Shown: one piece after another, positions 18,777-28,783 of the stretch
Position numbering within the stretch: the stretch's first letter is position 1
Layout: the number at the start of each line of letters is the position of its first letter
Assembly: GCF_021018745.1 (NCBI RefSeq)
Contig: NZ_CP063845.1
Coordinates: 4,216,001-4,280,000, forward strand
DNA from: Gloeobacter morelensis MG652769
Lineage (GTDB): Bacteria; Cyanobacteriota; Cyanobacteriia; Gloeobacterales; Gloeobacteraceae
Direction of reading: 5' to 3'
Length of the DNA: 64,000 bases
Notes under the pieces: generated by a model
Told to the model about the DNA's origin: nothing
Databases searched by the model: none
The model's input: the letters and a program-made list of their open reading frames with translations, nothing else
Translations under genes and position numbers: made by a program

Positions 18777-19163
18777 ATGGATGGTTCTTACAGCGCCGAG
18801 AGCAATGTCCACGACCAGATGCAGCAGTGCATCGATTTGTGCCTGAAGGCCCACGACCTCTGCCTGGCTTCGGCGATGCGCCGCATCGAACTCGGAGGCG
18901 AGACAGCCGGTCTGGTGCCGGTGCGCCTGCTACTCGACTGCGCGGAACTCTGTCAGACCCACGCCAATCTGATGAGCCGCCGCTCTGAGTACCACGGCCG
19001 CCTGAGCCCCATTTGTGCTGCCGTTTGCGAGCAAGTGGCGACCTACAACGAGATAGCGGGCGGCGACCCGCAGTTCCAGGCCTGCGCCGAGGCCTGCCGC
19101 CGGGCGGGGGAGTCGTGCCAGAAGATGACCTATGCCGATTCGTCCCTGGGCGCCACCGTCTAA
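18777..19163 (+). CDS. Four-helix-bundle cysteine-rich (copper-binding type) protein
   Basis: A 128-residue protein from the ATG at 18777. It has repeated cysteine pairs spaced along helices: QQCIDLCLKAHDLC, LLLDCAELCQTHA, ICAAVCEQVA, and ACAEACRRAGESC. This is the pattern of DUF326/Csp-like four-helix bundles, which bind Cu(I) through inward-facing cysteines. No signal peptide is visible, so it would act in the cytosol. It precedes an SDR gene by 24 bp on the same strand; the pair may respond to stress. Confidence 0.78.
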   Translation: MDGSYSAESNVHDQMQQCIDLCLKAHDLCLASAMRRIELGGETAGLVPVRLLLDCAELCQTHANLMSRRSEYHGRLSPICAAVCEQVATYNEIAGGDPQFQACAEACRRAGESCQKMTYADSSLGATV

Positions 19164-19187
19164 ATCTAATTTACTGAGGTTGTCTTC

Positions 19188-20037
<850 letters not shown>

Positions 20038-20048
<11 letters not shown>

Positions 20049-21609
20049 GGCCGTACTCGATCCCTTCGGTGACCGCCCGGCAACTGGCCTCAATAATGTT
20101 GGCCGACACACCGATGGTCGTCCAGCGGCCGAGCCCGTCGCTCGATTCGACTAGGACCCGGGTGCGGGCGGAAGTGCCGCAGGCGCTATCCAGGATGCGC
20201 ACTTTGTAGTCGACCAGATGCATACCCGCCACCTGCGGATAGCAGCCGACCAGTGCCTTGCGCAGAGCGGCATCAAGGGCAGAAACCGGCCCGTTGCCGT
20301 CGGCGGCGGTGTGCTGGAGCGCTTCGCCGACGCGCACGCGCACGGTGGCTTCCGAACGCACCGAACCGTCCGGGAAAGTCTGGCAGGCGGTATAGAGCCC
20401 TTCAAGAGAAAATAAGGGTTGGCGGATCTCTAGGCATTCGCGCACCAGCAACTCGAAACTGGCTTCGGCCGCCTCGAACTGGTAACCCTCAGATTCCAGC
20501 AGCTTGATCTGCTGAAGGATGCGTCCCACCGCCGGGTCGTGACGGTCAAAATTGAAGCCCATCTCGGTGAGCTTGGTGAGTACGTTACTGAGGCCCGCTT
20601 GGTCGGAGATGACGATGCGGCGACGGTTGCCGACGCTCTCAGGCACGATGTGCTCGTAGGTCTGGGGGTTGCGCTGCACGGCGCTCACATGAATGCCCCC
20701 CTTGTGGGCAAAAGCGCTCGCCCCGACGTAGGCGGCATGGTCATTGGGAGCGAGATTCGCCACTTCGCTCACGAAATGGGAGACTTCGGTCAGCCTTGCC
20801 AATTGCTCCGGGGCAATGAGCGCGTAGTCCATCTTGAGCTGCAAATTGGGGATAAGCGCGCAGAGGTTGGCGTTGCCGCAGCGCTCGCCGTAACCGTTGA
20901 TGGTACCGTGCACCATGCGCACTCCCGCTTCGACGGCCGCCAGGGAGTTGGCCACAGCGGTTTCTGAATCGTTGTGGGTGTGGATGCCGAGGTGCACTTC
21001 GAGGCCTTGATCCCGGCAGTAATCGCGGACCGCCTCCACACTCACACGGATCTGCTGGGGCAGCATGCCGCCGTTGGTATCGCACAGCACCACCCATTGC
21101 GCTCCGGCCAGGGCGGCGGCGCGCAGGGCGGCCAGGGCGTATTCAGGATTTTTGTAGTAGCCGTCGAACCAGTGTTCGCAGTCGAAGATCACGCGTCGAT
21201 CCTGGGTGCGAAAGAAGCTGACGGTATCTTCGATCATGGCCAAATTTTCTTCGAGACTGGTACGCAGACTCTCGTGCACGTGCAGATCCCAGCACTTGCC
21301 GAAGGTGGTGATCCACTCGGTTTTGGCGGCGAGAATTTTTAGCAACCCGGCATCTTCCGACGCGCGCACCTTCGCTCGCCGGGTCGAGCAAAAAGGAACC
21401 ACCGCACTGTGCTTGAAGCGGGTGCTTTGCAGCCGCTCGAAAAACTGATCGTCTTTGGGATTGGCCCCCGGCCAACCGCCTTCGATAAAAGGCACCCCCA
21501 GTTCGTCGAGCTTATGGGCGATGCGCAATTTGTCCTCGACCGAGAGGCTCATCCCCTCGCGCTGAGCGCCATCGCGCAATGTCGTGTCGTACAGATAGAT
21601 GCGTTCCAC
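20038..21609 (-). CDS. cimA: (R)-citramalate synthase
   Basis: A 523-residue member of the isopropylmalate/homocitrate synthase family. YLYDTTLRDGAQREG opens the TIM barrel, GIHTHNDSETAVANS and HGTINGYGERCGN are metal and substrate motifs, and a C-terminal regulatory domain (~390-515) contains VDYKVRIL. These features match the CimA/LeuA2 branch that condenses pyruvate with acetyl-CoA for isoleucine synthesis. The start is GTG 21609 with no strong ribosome site. Overlaps the SDR end. Confidence 0.88.
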
Positions 21610-21784
21610 TGGCGCAGTCCGGCGGTGCGGGACTTCAGTATAGGTGCTCCCCAGTATCCTACGTTACGATTATTCCTTTTCAAGGCAGATGCGATCCCGC
21701 CAGAACTTGCTGCCGGCTTGCTAGGGTTTCGGCTTTGCAGGGGGTGAGATACAGTTATCTCTGTCGGTGGATGCTCTGCACTCT

Positions 21785-23053
21785 ATGCCCTTCACACCCG
21801 GAGCCCCGGTTCAAGATCGCTACTTGCTCGAACGCCAGTTGGGCTCGACGGGAGCCCGGCAAACCTGGCTGGTTCAAAACTCGGCTACCGGTCAAGCGCT
21901 GACGCTCAAAGCCCTCTATTTCGGTACCGGGATGGACTGGCAGAACCTGACGCTGTTTGAGCGCGAAGCCCAGACCCTCAAAAATCTCGACCACCCGCGC
22001 ATCCCGCGCTACCACGAATTCTTTCAGTGGCAGCAACCGGAGGGGGATTACTTCTGTCTGGTTCAAGATTATATTCCTGGCGTGTCTCTAGCCGAGCAGG
22101 TACACAGCGGCAAGCGCTGGAGCGAGGCGCAAATCGAGCAGGCCGCCCTCGAAATTCTGCACACCCTGGATTATCTGCACAGCCTGGCTCCGCCGGTCAT
22201 CCACCGCGACATCAAACCGAGCAACGTGATCTGCCGCGAGGACGGGCGTCTGTATCTGGTGGATTTCGGTTCGGTCCAGGCGGAGCAGGTGAGCGGACGA
22301 ACGGTAACCGTGGTGGGTACCTACGGCTATATGGCACCCGAACAATTCGGCGGACGGGCGGTGCCGGGCTCCGATCTTTACAGTCTGGGAGCAACGCTTG
22401 TTCATTTGGCCACGGGGATGAACCCCGCCGATCTTGTCGATGGCGGTTTCCACATCCGGATCCCCGAGCAGCTGCCTTTGAGCCCCGGCCTGCGGCACTG
22501 GGTGGAAAAACTTGTCGATTCCGATCTGGAGCGGCGCTTCAAAAACGCCTGCGAAGCGATCTCGGGTCTGCGGTGCAAAGATTCGCTCGCGCATCCCTGC
22601 GAGACCACCTACCAGGGCCGGATCGCCCTTCGCCCCGGCCGGAAGAGGTTCTGCGTCGAAGTGGCCGCCCGCGAACCCGCCTTCGAGGACATCCTCACCG
22701 GTTGTGCCTGCTTTATTTTGTTTGTGATCGCCGCTGCTTCGACCCACACCTTCAAAACGCTCGAACCCGGTGGTGGCCTGACCGTATGGATATTTATGGT
22801 GCTGTTGACCGTCGGATTTTGGGGGGTACTGGTGTTCACAGCGGGCAACACACTGCTTCGACTGATGTGCTGCACGTGTCTTGAAGTGGATCGTGAGCTT
22901 TTTACCCTCAGCCATTGGATTCTGGGAAAACGCATCTACAACAAATCCGGGAGGGTCATGGCTTTGTTGGGCAAGCAGCGTTTGAGCTTCGATCTGACAA
23001 CGGCTGAGCACCACTTGATCCTGGCGCACGTTCAGCGCTGGCTGAACCGATAG
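21785..23053 (+). CDS. Membrane-anchored Ser/Thr protein kinase
   Basis: About 422 residues from the ATG at 21785 (a GTG at 21767 is an alternative; neither has a clear ribosome site). The kinase domain (~10-265) keeps the beta3 lysine (TLKAL), HRDIKPSN, DFGSVQ and APEQF, but the glycine loop is degenerate (LGSTGARQTWLV). Two transmembrane helices follow at ~305-325 and ~335-355, then a C-terminal cytoplasmic tail ending HLILAHVQRWL. The substrate is unknown. It is divergent from cimA. Confidence 0.88.
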   Translation: MPFTPGAPVQDRYLLERQLGSTGARQTWLVQNSATGQALTLKALYFGTGMDWQNLTLFEREAQTLKNLDHPRIPRYHEFFQWQQPEGDYFCLVQDYIPGVSLAEQVHSGKRWSEAQIEQAALEILHTLDYLHSLAPPVIHRDIKPSNVICREDGRLYLVDFGSVQAEQVSGRTVTVVGTYGYMAPEQFGGRAVPGSDLYSLGATLVHLATGMNPADLVDGGFHIRIPEQLPLSPGLRHWVEKLVDSDLERRFKNACEAISGLRCKDSLAHPCETTYQGRIALRPGRKRFCVEVAAREPAFEDILTGCACFILFVIAAASTHTFKTLEPGGGLTVWIFMVLLTVGFWGVLVFTAGNTLLRLMCCTCLEVDRELFTLSHWILGKRIYNKSGRVMALLGKQRLSFDLTTAEHHLILAHVQRWLNR

Positions 23054-23256
23054 TGCTCGGCAACACCTGAGGGGGTCGGCGGGGTCTATCGCTGCCTGGC
23101 GGTTGGTGTGGCACGGGGGTCTTTGGGTTATTGCTGTGCACGGAAGTCTGTGGGTGCGAGAGGTTGGTAAAATCGCTCGTCACTGAGCGGTGCAAGCACA
23201 TCGAGATTGAGAATCAACAGGGTCATCGCACACCTGCCAACTGAATCACCGCACTT

Positions 23257-23889
23257 TTATCGTCTATCGGTCGGCTCCGCAAAGCTCTCCATCAGCTTGC
23301 GGCTCGTCAGATTCTGCCTTTCGCGCTCGTGGGCAGCCGACTGTACGGTGAGCACATAAGAAATCAGTAAACCTCCGAAGGCAGCAGGCCAGAGGTTTTC
23401 AACAACGTTGCTGCGCAGATAAGTTTCAGAGACACTCAGTGGAACAAATAATAGTCCAGCTGCGGTGCTCACAAAAGCAGGCACACTGACCGTCAGAGCG
23501 TTCAATGGAGCGCCAAGGAGTCTCAGGACCAGTACCAGAGCGCCGTTGGCTGCGGCGACGGTGGTCGCGACCCGCAGACTCGCCGCCGTGGAATACAAAG
23601 GAGCGATCGAGGAAGCCCAGGGAAAAACGAGGCAAAAAACATACAACAGCAATGTGCAGGCCAACCAGATGACCAGGAATGCCCCGCCCGGTGAGTTCTG
23701 GCGCAGCGGACCGAACCAGCCGAACGCCCAGATCAAAAACAACAGTGGAACAAAGAAAATGCTGTGAAAGATCAGCAGGGTCAAGAAGTCCGTATCTTGA
23801 GGCCAGATCGACCAGTGACGGGCAGGCGGCATTAGGAGCACTGCTACTGCCAGTACGAACGCAGCTTTTTGTAGAGAGGACATCTGCAT
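23257..23889 (-). CDS. Multi-span membrane protein, unknown function
   Basis: From ATG 23889 (or 23883) the protein has ~210 residues with about five hydrophobic helices, including LLIFHSIFFVPLLFLIWAFGW and a late LWPAAFGGLLISYVLTV. The frame extends further upstream without a convincing start. A polar tail of ~25 residues ends the protein. No family is recognised and there is no operon partner; the 200 bp on its 3' side to the kinase holds only a 17-bp match to the dispersed repeat described at 24.1 kb. Confidence 0.58.
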   Translation of the reverse strand: MQMSSLQKAAFVLAVAVLLMPPARHWSIWPQDTDFLTLLIFHSIFFVPLLFLIWAFGWFGPLRQNSPGGAFLVIWLACTLLLYVFCLVFPWASSIAPLYSTAASLRVATTVAAANGALVLVLRLLGAPLNALTVSVPAFVSTAAGLLFVPLSVSETYLRSNVVENLWPAAFGGLLISYVLTVQSAAHERERQNLTSRKLMESFAEPTDRR

Positions 23890-24035
23890 GCAGACTGCTG
23901 TTGCAGGTTTAACTCTACAGTATTCGGATTCGCAAAAATTGAGGCAAAGAAATTCCTCTGCCGTCGGCTGTTGCTTGGTTTTCAATTGCCTCGCATCCGA
24001 ATATACCTGCAGCCCAGCGACAGGCAAGCCTTTGT

Positions 24036-24223
24036 GCCGCAGTCGACACGCATCGTGCAGGCCCTAGAAGCGTAAACCCAGCCCACCCGCAGATTCTCGT
24101 GCTTCTCCGTGCCGCTCAGTCCGGGGGGTGTTGGGGGGCTGGCAGCCCCGCGAGGCGGGGAGGAGCAGAGCGCGAAAGGGGAACGCGAAGCGGGTTCCGC
24201 CTCTCGCACCCACAGAACCGCGC
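24036..24223 (+). repeat. Dispersed intergenic repeat, copy A (~190 bp)
   Basis: This stretch resembles 51007-51196 over its whole length in the same orientation. Shared blocks include TGTGCCGCAGTCGACACGCA at the left end, GAGCCCACCC-like bases, TCAGTCCGGGGGGTGT, then a GC-rich segment and GCCGCCTCTCGC/CCACAGA-like bases at the right. Internal self-complementary stretches (GAACGCGAAGCGGGTTC) suggest folding. It lies between two minus-strand genes and has no convincing coding frame. Confidence 0.62.
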
Positions 24224-24249
24224 GCCCAGCAAAAATCCACAAACCCCCA

Positions 24250-25389
24250 TTAGTTGTTGCCAATCGTCAAATCTTCGAGCAACTGCGGATTGGCCGTACC
24301 TGCCGGAATGGCGACCGTGGTGCGCGTCTGGGGCTGGGACATTGAACCGCCCAAAAACGAACCGAGCAGACCGCCCAGCAAGCCACCCCATAACCCTCCC
24401 CACCGCCGATCCACCGAGCGGCCCAAAAGCGAGCCGCCCACCCCGCCGGCGACGCCGCCGATCATCATGCCGGTGCCCTGGTTTCCACCGGAGCGGGTGG
24501 TCTGCGAAGGATAGACCTGGGAGACCGCCCGAATTGTGTACTGGCGGTCGTTGACGTAGAGTTCGCGCAGCGTCAGGCGCGCGCCGCTCGGCGTGGGTTC
24601 GACCGTGCCGCGCACCTGGCTGCCGCCGGGGATCATCAGCTCGCCGTCATCGCTGAGGATGTCCTGCAGCACCACCGCCTGGATGGGTACGGGCGATTCG
24701 CCCTCGACGAGCACCTCGCGCTCCAGCAATACCGGGATCGGGCTACCGGCGCGCAGCACGCTCACACCGGTGCGAAAGGGTCGCTCGCTGTCGGAAGGCC
24801 CGCCGCCGGTGGCCGGGTCGGCCACCGCCTGGCCGGGGTAGAGCGGCTCACCCAAGACCGGTAAATTGCCCTTGCCCGCGGGCGGATCGATCGGATCTCC
24901 CAGCACCGGGATACCGCCCGGCTCCTCGGAGGTGGGTTTGGAAGCGGCGATGAGCTTGCCCGGTTTTTTGCCTGCTGGGGCAGCGACCGAGGCGAGGCGG
25001 ATTTTTTCGAGCATCTCGGGGTCACCCGAGCGCTGCAGTTGGGTGGCCGCACTCGGGGCGATCGAACCTTCGAGCGGCGTCGGGCTGCCCAGCAGATAGG
25101 CGCGCAAGGTGACGGTTTTGATGGCGGGGTCGGCGCCTTCGAGCAAACTCGCCAGTTGGATCAAGGCGAGCTTCAGTTCGTCGCGGTTAGGAAAAATTTG
25201 CTCAGATTGGATGTTGAGCTTGGCCTTGTCGCGCTTGAGCGTAAATTGAGAGCCGACCAGACCCGAGCCGGACACGGTCTGCTCGAGCTGCTGCACCGAC
25301 GCCGCGAGCAAAGGCGCACCCTGGCAAGCCAACAGCACCATGCTCAACGCTACAGCAACACCGCCTCGCCGGATCTTGCTGACACCCAT
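24250..25389 (-). CDS. Exported protein with glycine-zipper C-terminus, unknown
   Basis: From the ATG at 25389 the protein has 379 residues, starting MGVSKIRRG and a hydrophobic signal (~10-30) that contains LLACQG, so it may be a lipoprotein. A middle part has PVLGDP/PVLGEP repeats. Residues ~240-320 (PGGSQVRGTVEP, ARLTLRELYVNDRQYTI) recall the TrbI/VirB10-type periplasmic beta domain. Near the end there is a glycine zipper (MMIGGVAGGVGGSLLG and a WGGLLGGLLGSFLGG repeat). The function is unknown; no secretion system genes are nearby. Confidence 0.62.
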   Translation of the reverse strand: MGVSKIRRGGVAVALSMVLLACQGAPLLAASVQQLEQTVSGSGLVGSQFTLKRDKAKLNIQSEQIFPNRDELKLALIQLASLLEGADPAIKTVTLRAYLLGSPTPLEGSIAPSAATQLQRSGDPEMLEKIRLASVAAPAGKKPGKLIAASKPTSEEPGGIPVLGDPIDPPAGKGNLPVLGEPLYPGQAVADPATGGGPSDSERPFRTGVSVLRAGSPIPVLLEREVLVEGESPVPIQAVVLQDILSDDGELMIPGGSQVRGTVEPTPSGARLTLRELYVNDRQYTIRAVSQVYPSQTTRSGGNQGTGMMIGGVAGGVGGSLLGRSVDRRWGGLWGGLLGGLLGSFLGGSMSQPQTRTTVAIPAGTANPQLLEDLTIGNN

Positions 25390-25473
25390 CGCCCGCCTCG
25401 CCTGCAAATGGTTCGTAATTTTTATTGTAGACTCGCGCCCGCCGGGCGGGTTCCAGCGGGCGGACAGCAAGCC

Positions 25474-26178
25474 TCAGCGCACCGGGTCGCGCCCGAGGTG
25501 ATTGCGGTTGATTTGATCGGGCCGCAAAATGCCGTACTCCAGGGCGCGGCGCACACACAGCGTCCGGGTGCGGCGCAGTTGGCCGTCCTCGACACCGGGC
25601 TCCGAAAGAATCTTCGCCATCAGTGATTTGACATGGGAAGCGACCGTCGAGGGGGCCACCACCAGTTTCTGGGCAATCTCGCCGTTTTCGAGGCCAAGGG
25701 CCATATAGCGCAGCACGATGCGCTCGCGGGGCGTGAGCTTGGGCACATCGAGCTTGAGGGGGCGGCCGACGCCCTGGGCGGCCTGGCGGATCGCCTCGAT
25801 GCGCTCCTGGGGTGTGGCGGTCTTGAGCAGATAGTCGTAGACGACCCGGGGCTTGCAGTCGACGAAGGGCTGAGCGGCCACCAGTCCGGAGCGATCCTGG
25901 TGACCGGTCATGATGATGAGCCGGGTGGGCCAGCCGCCCGCCCGGATGGCCCGGCCGATCGCCAGTCCCCCCAGGTACTCCGCCGATTCACCGGCGGCGC
26001 GGGGCAGTTCGAGGTCGACCAGGGCGACCTGGGGCTGGTGATCGCGGATCACCACGAGGGCTTCTGCGATCGTCTGGGCCTGGGCCACCAGGCGGATGTC
26101 GGGGCAATTGCCCAGATAGGCGGCTGCACCGAGCAGCACATCCGGGTGATCATCGACAACGACAACGCGGATGGACAT
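25474..26178 (-). CDS. LuxR/NarL-type response regulator
   Basis: A 234-residue regulator. The receiver domain (~1-125) has the acidic pair in VVDDHP and the phosphoacceptor Asp in ALVDLELP (~55); the conserved Lys lies in LLKTAT. The HTH_LuxR domain (~150-210) has LTPRERIVLRYMALGLENGEIAQ and VAPSTVASHVKSLM. It has a ~12-residue insertion in the receiver around GESAEYLGG. No kinase is adjacent. It is followed on the minus strand by the glycine-zipper gene. Confidence 0.92.
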   Translation of the reverse strand: MSIRVVVVDDHPDVLLGAAAYLGNCPDIRLVAQAQTIAEALVVIRDHQPQVALVDLELPRAAGESAEYLGGLAIGRAIRAGGWPTRLIIMTGHQDRSGLVAAQPFVDCKPRVVYDYLLKTATPQERIEAIRQAAQGVGRPLKLDVPKLTPRERIVLRYMALGLENGEIAQKLVVAPSTVASHVKSLMAKILSEPGVEDGQLRRTRTLCVRRALEYGILRPDQINRNHLGRDPVR

Positions 26179-26227
26179 CGTATCACCGAACGCAATTGTT
26201 TGCGCCTATGTTAGCAGGCGCACCATG

Positions 26228-26896
26228 TCATCCTACGCCTGGGGGATGCGCGGTGCCGAAGGCTCTATCCCCAGCGTCGCCGAGACCCGGCACGATAAAT
26301 CCGCGCTCGTCGAGCCGCTCGTCGATCATGGCGGTGTAGATGGCGAGGCTCGGGTAGCTTAGCCCCAAACGCTGCAGCGCCGGGGGCGCACAGATCACCG
26401 AAATGATCCGCACCAGGGCCGGGTCGGCGCCGCGCTCGACGAGCTTGGCGACGACGGCAGTGGCAGTGCCGCCGGTGGCAAGCATCGGTTCGAGTACCAG
26501 CACCCGCGTCTCGGGGGCGAAGTGGGGCGGCAAACGATCGAGGTAGCAGGCGGCTTCGAGGGTCCGCTCGTCGCGGGCGTAGCCCAGGTGGTAGACCGAG
26601 GCGGCCGGCAACAGCGGCAGCACCCCGTCGAGCAACGCGAGCCCGGCGCGCAACACCGGCACGATCGCCACCGGTACACTGCTATCGATGACGCGGGCGG
26701 CGGTGATCACATCGAGGGGTGTTTTCACACCGACTTCGAGCACCGGCAGCCAGTCGCGCACGCATTCGTAGGTGAGCCAGCGGCCCAGATCGGCCACTGC
26801 GGCGCGAAAGACCGGAGTGGGTGTGGCCTCGCTGCGGCAGACGGCCAGCAGATTGGTCACGAACGGATGGGGTGGAACGTGGATTTTGAGGGCCAT
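26228..26896 (-). CDS. upp: Uracil phosphoribosyltransferase
   Basis: A 222-residue salvage enzyme joining uracil and PRPP to UMP. The PRPP loop is LEPMLATGGTA, the N-terminal part has HPFVTNLLAVCR, and the uracil-binding end has FIVPGLGDAGDRAFGT. Length fits the family (208-220). It ends 49 bp before the response-regulator start and is preceded by a small conserved gene 9 bp upstream, with which it is probably cotranscribed. Confidence 0.9.
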   Translation of the reverse strand: MALKIHVPPHPFVTNLLAVCRSEATPTPVFRAAVADLGRWLTYECVRDWLPVLEVGVKTPLDVITAARVIDSSVPVAIVPVLRAGLALLDGVLPLLPAASVYHLGYARDERTLEAACYLDRLPPHFAPETRVLVLEPMLATGGTATAVVAKLVERGADPALVRIISVICAPPALQRLGLSYPSLAIYTAMIDERLDERGFIVPGLGDAGDRAFGTAHPPGVG

Positions 26897-26905
26897 CGGT
26901 GATCT

Positions 26906-27220
26906 TCAGGCGACCGAGTCGCCCTGGGCTTCGCCGCTCAGTTGAGCGCGCAACAGCGCCAGCGAAGGAAAGGTGAAATGGTTTTCCTCGACGTACTGGG
27001 CGCTAAATAGGCCCTTAAAACCCCAAAAATATCGCTCCTGGATGCGCTCGGAGCGATGGACAACCACGATAGCCGGCGGTTGGATGCGGTTGGCTTCGAT
27101 AAAGCGCCGGGCGGCGGTCACCGATTTTTCTTCGCAGCATTCGAGCCCGAACCGGGGAACTAGATCGAGAATCCGCTTGCCCTCCAGGCGGCGGGGATTC
27201 ACGCGCTTGCGTCTGGCCAA
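26906..27220 (-). CDS. Small conserved basic protein, unknown
   Basis: A 104-residue protein starting at TTG 27220, with AGGAG seven bases upstream. It is basic at the N-terminus (ARRKRVNPRR) and has an alpha/beta pattern (RFIEANRIQPPAIVVVHRSERIQERYFWGFKGLF). No motif is recognised. It lies upstream of upp with a 9-bp gap. Confidence 0.6.
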   Translation of the reverse strand: MARRKRVNPRRLEGKRILDLVPRFGLECCEEKSVTAARRFIEANRIQPPAIVVVHRSERIQERYFWGFKGLFSAQYVEENHFTFPSLALLRAQLSGEAQGDSVA

Positions 27221-27305
27221 GCTTTGATCTCCTGAATGGGTAGACAGGTCGGGGAGGAAAGCAGGTATGAGTATAGCGGTTGAGGCCCGGCAAACAAAGC
27301 GGACT

Positions 27306-27734
27306 TTACAATCCGAAAGTGAGCGGCCGGACCAAATAAAACGTCCCCACCCCGGCGGCGGCAGCCACCAGCAGGGTCAGCATCCAAAACAACCAGCCCG
27401 GTCCTTCCGGCGATGCAGATTTTTCTGCAGCGAACTGCGGGGTCGGGGGGCCTTCTGCCTCATGGGCAGGCTCGGTCCATTTGGTGAACATCCGGGGCCG
27501 GGCGGCAGCGGCGCGATGGGAAGCGGATTCGGCGACCAGCGGCGCGGCGGGAAGCGGCGCTTCTGAAAGTTTCAGACTCAACCGGCGCACCTGCAACTCG
27601 AGGGCCTGGTTCTGGCGTTCGAGGCGCTCATTGCGGCTAAGTAGCTCGTCGAGGGTCTGCTCGACTTCGTCGAGGCGGGCGCAGAGGCGGCGAAAAACAG
27701 CCACCGGGACAACGGAAGACTTTTTTCGAAACAT
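27306..27734 (-). CDS. Coiled-coil protein with C-terminal membrane anchor
   Basis: A 142-residue protein. Residues ~15-58 are a heptad coiled coil (ARLDEVEQTLDELLSRNERL). A low-complexity Ala/Pro/Glu linker follows, and a transmembrane helix lies at ~115-137 (WLFWMLTLLVAAAAGVGTFY), close to the end, so it is likely a tail-anchored protein. The function is unknown. It lies between holA and the upp group on the same strand. Confidence 0.62.
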   Translation of the reverse strand: MFRKKSSVVPVAVFRRLCARLDEVEQTLDELLSRNERLERQNQALELQVRRLSLKLSEAPLPAAPLVAESASHRAAAARPRMFTKWTEPAHEAEGPPTPQFAAEKSASPEGPGWLFWMLTLLVAAAAGVGTFYLVRPLTFGL

Positions 27735-27812
27735 GGGGCAGAGGGATGGGACTGCGCCCTCATCATAATGGGGGAGTTGCCGCCGGGAGTTTCAATCCCC
27801 CCTGTTTGGGGG

Positions 27813-28778
27813 CTAGCGCAGGGCATTCACGATGTGCAGCACCGCCGATTCGAGGGCGGCGCGCTCGGGGCGACCGCTCTTGAGTGCCACCTCCAGTCCG
27901 AGCAAAATCGGCAGGACCCGTCCGAGGCGCAGGGCGGAGGTGCGCTCCACTTCTTTTTGCAAATAATAGACCCGCCCCGGATTGGCGATCTCGGCGGCGG
28001 CGGCGATCGCCTGGGTGTCGCGCTCGCCCGCTTCGATGAGAACCCGCACCCACAACCAGGTCCGAAACTGGTTGACCAGCACCGCCTGGATGCGCAGGGC
28101 CGGTTCGTTGCGCCGCAACAGTTCGTCGAGCACGCGCAGGGCGGTGGCGGCTTCTCCGGCCAGCAAAGCGGCGGCCAATTGAAAACTGGTGTGGGCGGTG
28201 GTGGCCACCAGTGCACCCACCGCCTCGGCGTCGACGGAGCGGCCCTGGGCGAAAAGGGCGAGCTTCTCCAGTTCGTTGTCGAGGCGACGCGTGTCGTTGC
28301 CGACCGCCTCGGTGAGTAGTTGCAAAGCCGGGGCGCTCAGGGTGACTTTGCGCTCCTGGGCCATCTGCTGCACCTGGGCTTTGAGCTTCGCCTCCTGCCA
28401 GGGAGGGATGAGCGAAAATTCGCGCACCTCGCCCACTTTGGCCACGAGCTTGGTCGATTTGAGGCGGCCGTCGGGCTTGCTCTGCAACGTAAACAGCAGA
28501 TGGCCGTTGGGATGCAGGTGCGGCAAGGTGCGGGCCAGTTCGGCCAACTCCCCCTCGGGGCAGTGGCTGAAGATTCTCGCCTCTTCGACCCACACCAGGC
28601 GCCCGCCGCTGCCAAACGGAGCACTTGCTGCCTGGTTGAGCGCATCGATGAGCGCGTCGCCGGCGTAGCGCCCGAAGTTGAACGCCTCCCAGGCCGGATC
28701 GACCACGGCGGCACGCAGTTGCTCGACGGCCTGCCCACGGCGGTAGGCATCCTCCCCCCAGTAGAGGTGCACCGGCAT
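27813..28778 (-). CDS. holA: DNA polymerase III delta subunit
   Basis: A 321-residue clamp-loader subunit of the AAA+ family without a functional Walker motif. It starts MPVHLYWGEDAYRR, the typical delta N-terminus; WVEEARIF, LPPW-like and VGNDTRRLDNELEKLALF mark domains I-II, and the helical collar (~200-320) has QAVLVNQFRTWLWV. The length matches HolA. It starts 6 bp after the ctpA stop, so the two genes are probably cotranscribed. Confidence 0.88.
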   Translation of the reverse strand: MPVHLYWGEDAYRRGQAVEQLRAAVVDPAWEAFNFGRYAGDALIDALNQAASAPFGSGGRLVWVEEARIFSHCPEGELAELARTLPHLHPNGHLLFTLQSKPDGRLKSTKLVAKVGEVREFSLIPPWQEAKLKAQVQQMAQERKVTLSAPALQLLTEAVGNDTRRLDNELEKLALFAQGRSVDAEAVGALVATTAHTSFQLAAALLAGEAATALRVLDELLRRNEPALRIQAVLVNQFRTWLWVRVLIEAGERDTQAIAAAAEIANPGRVYYLQKEVERTSALRLGRVLPILLGLEVALKSGRPERAALESAVLHIVNALR

Positions 28779-28783
28779 GGCGG

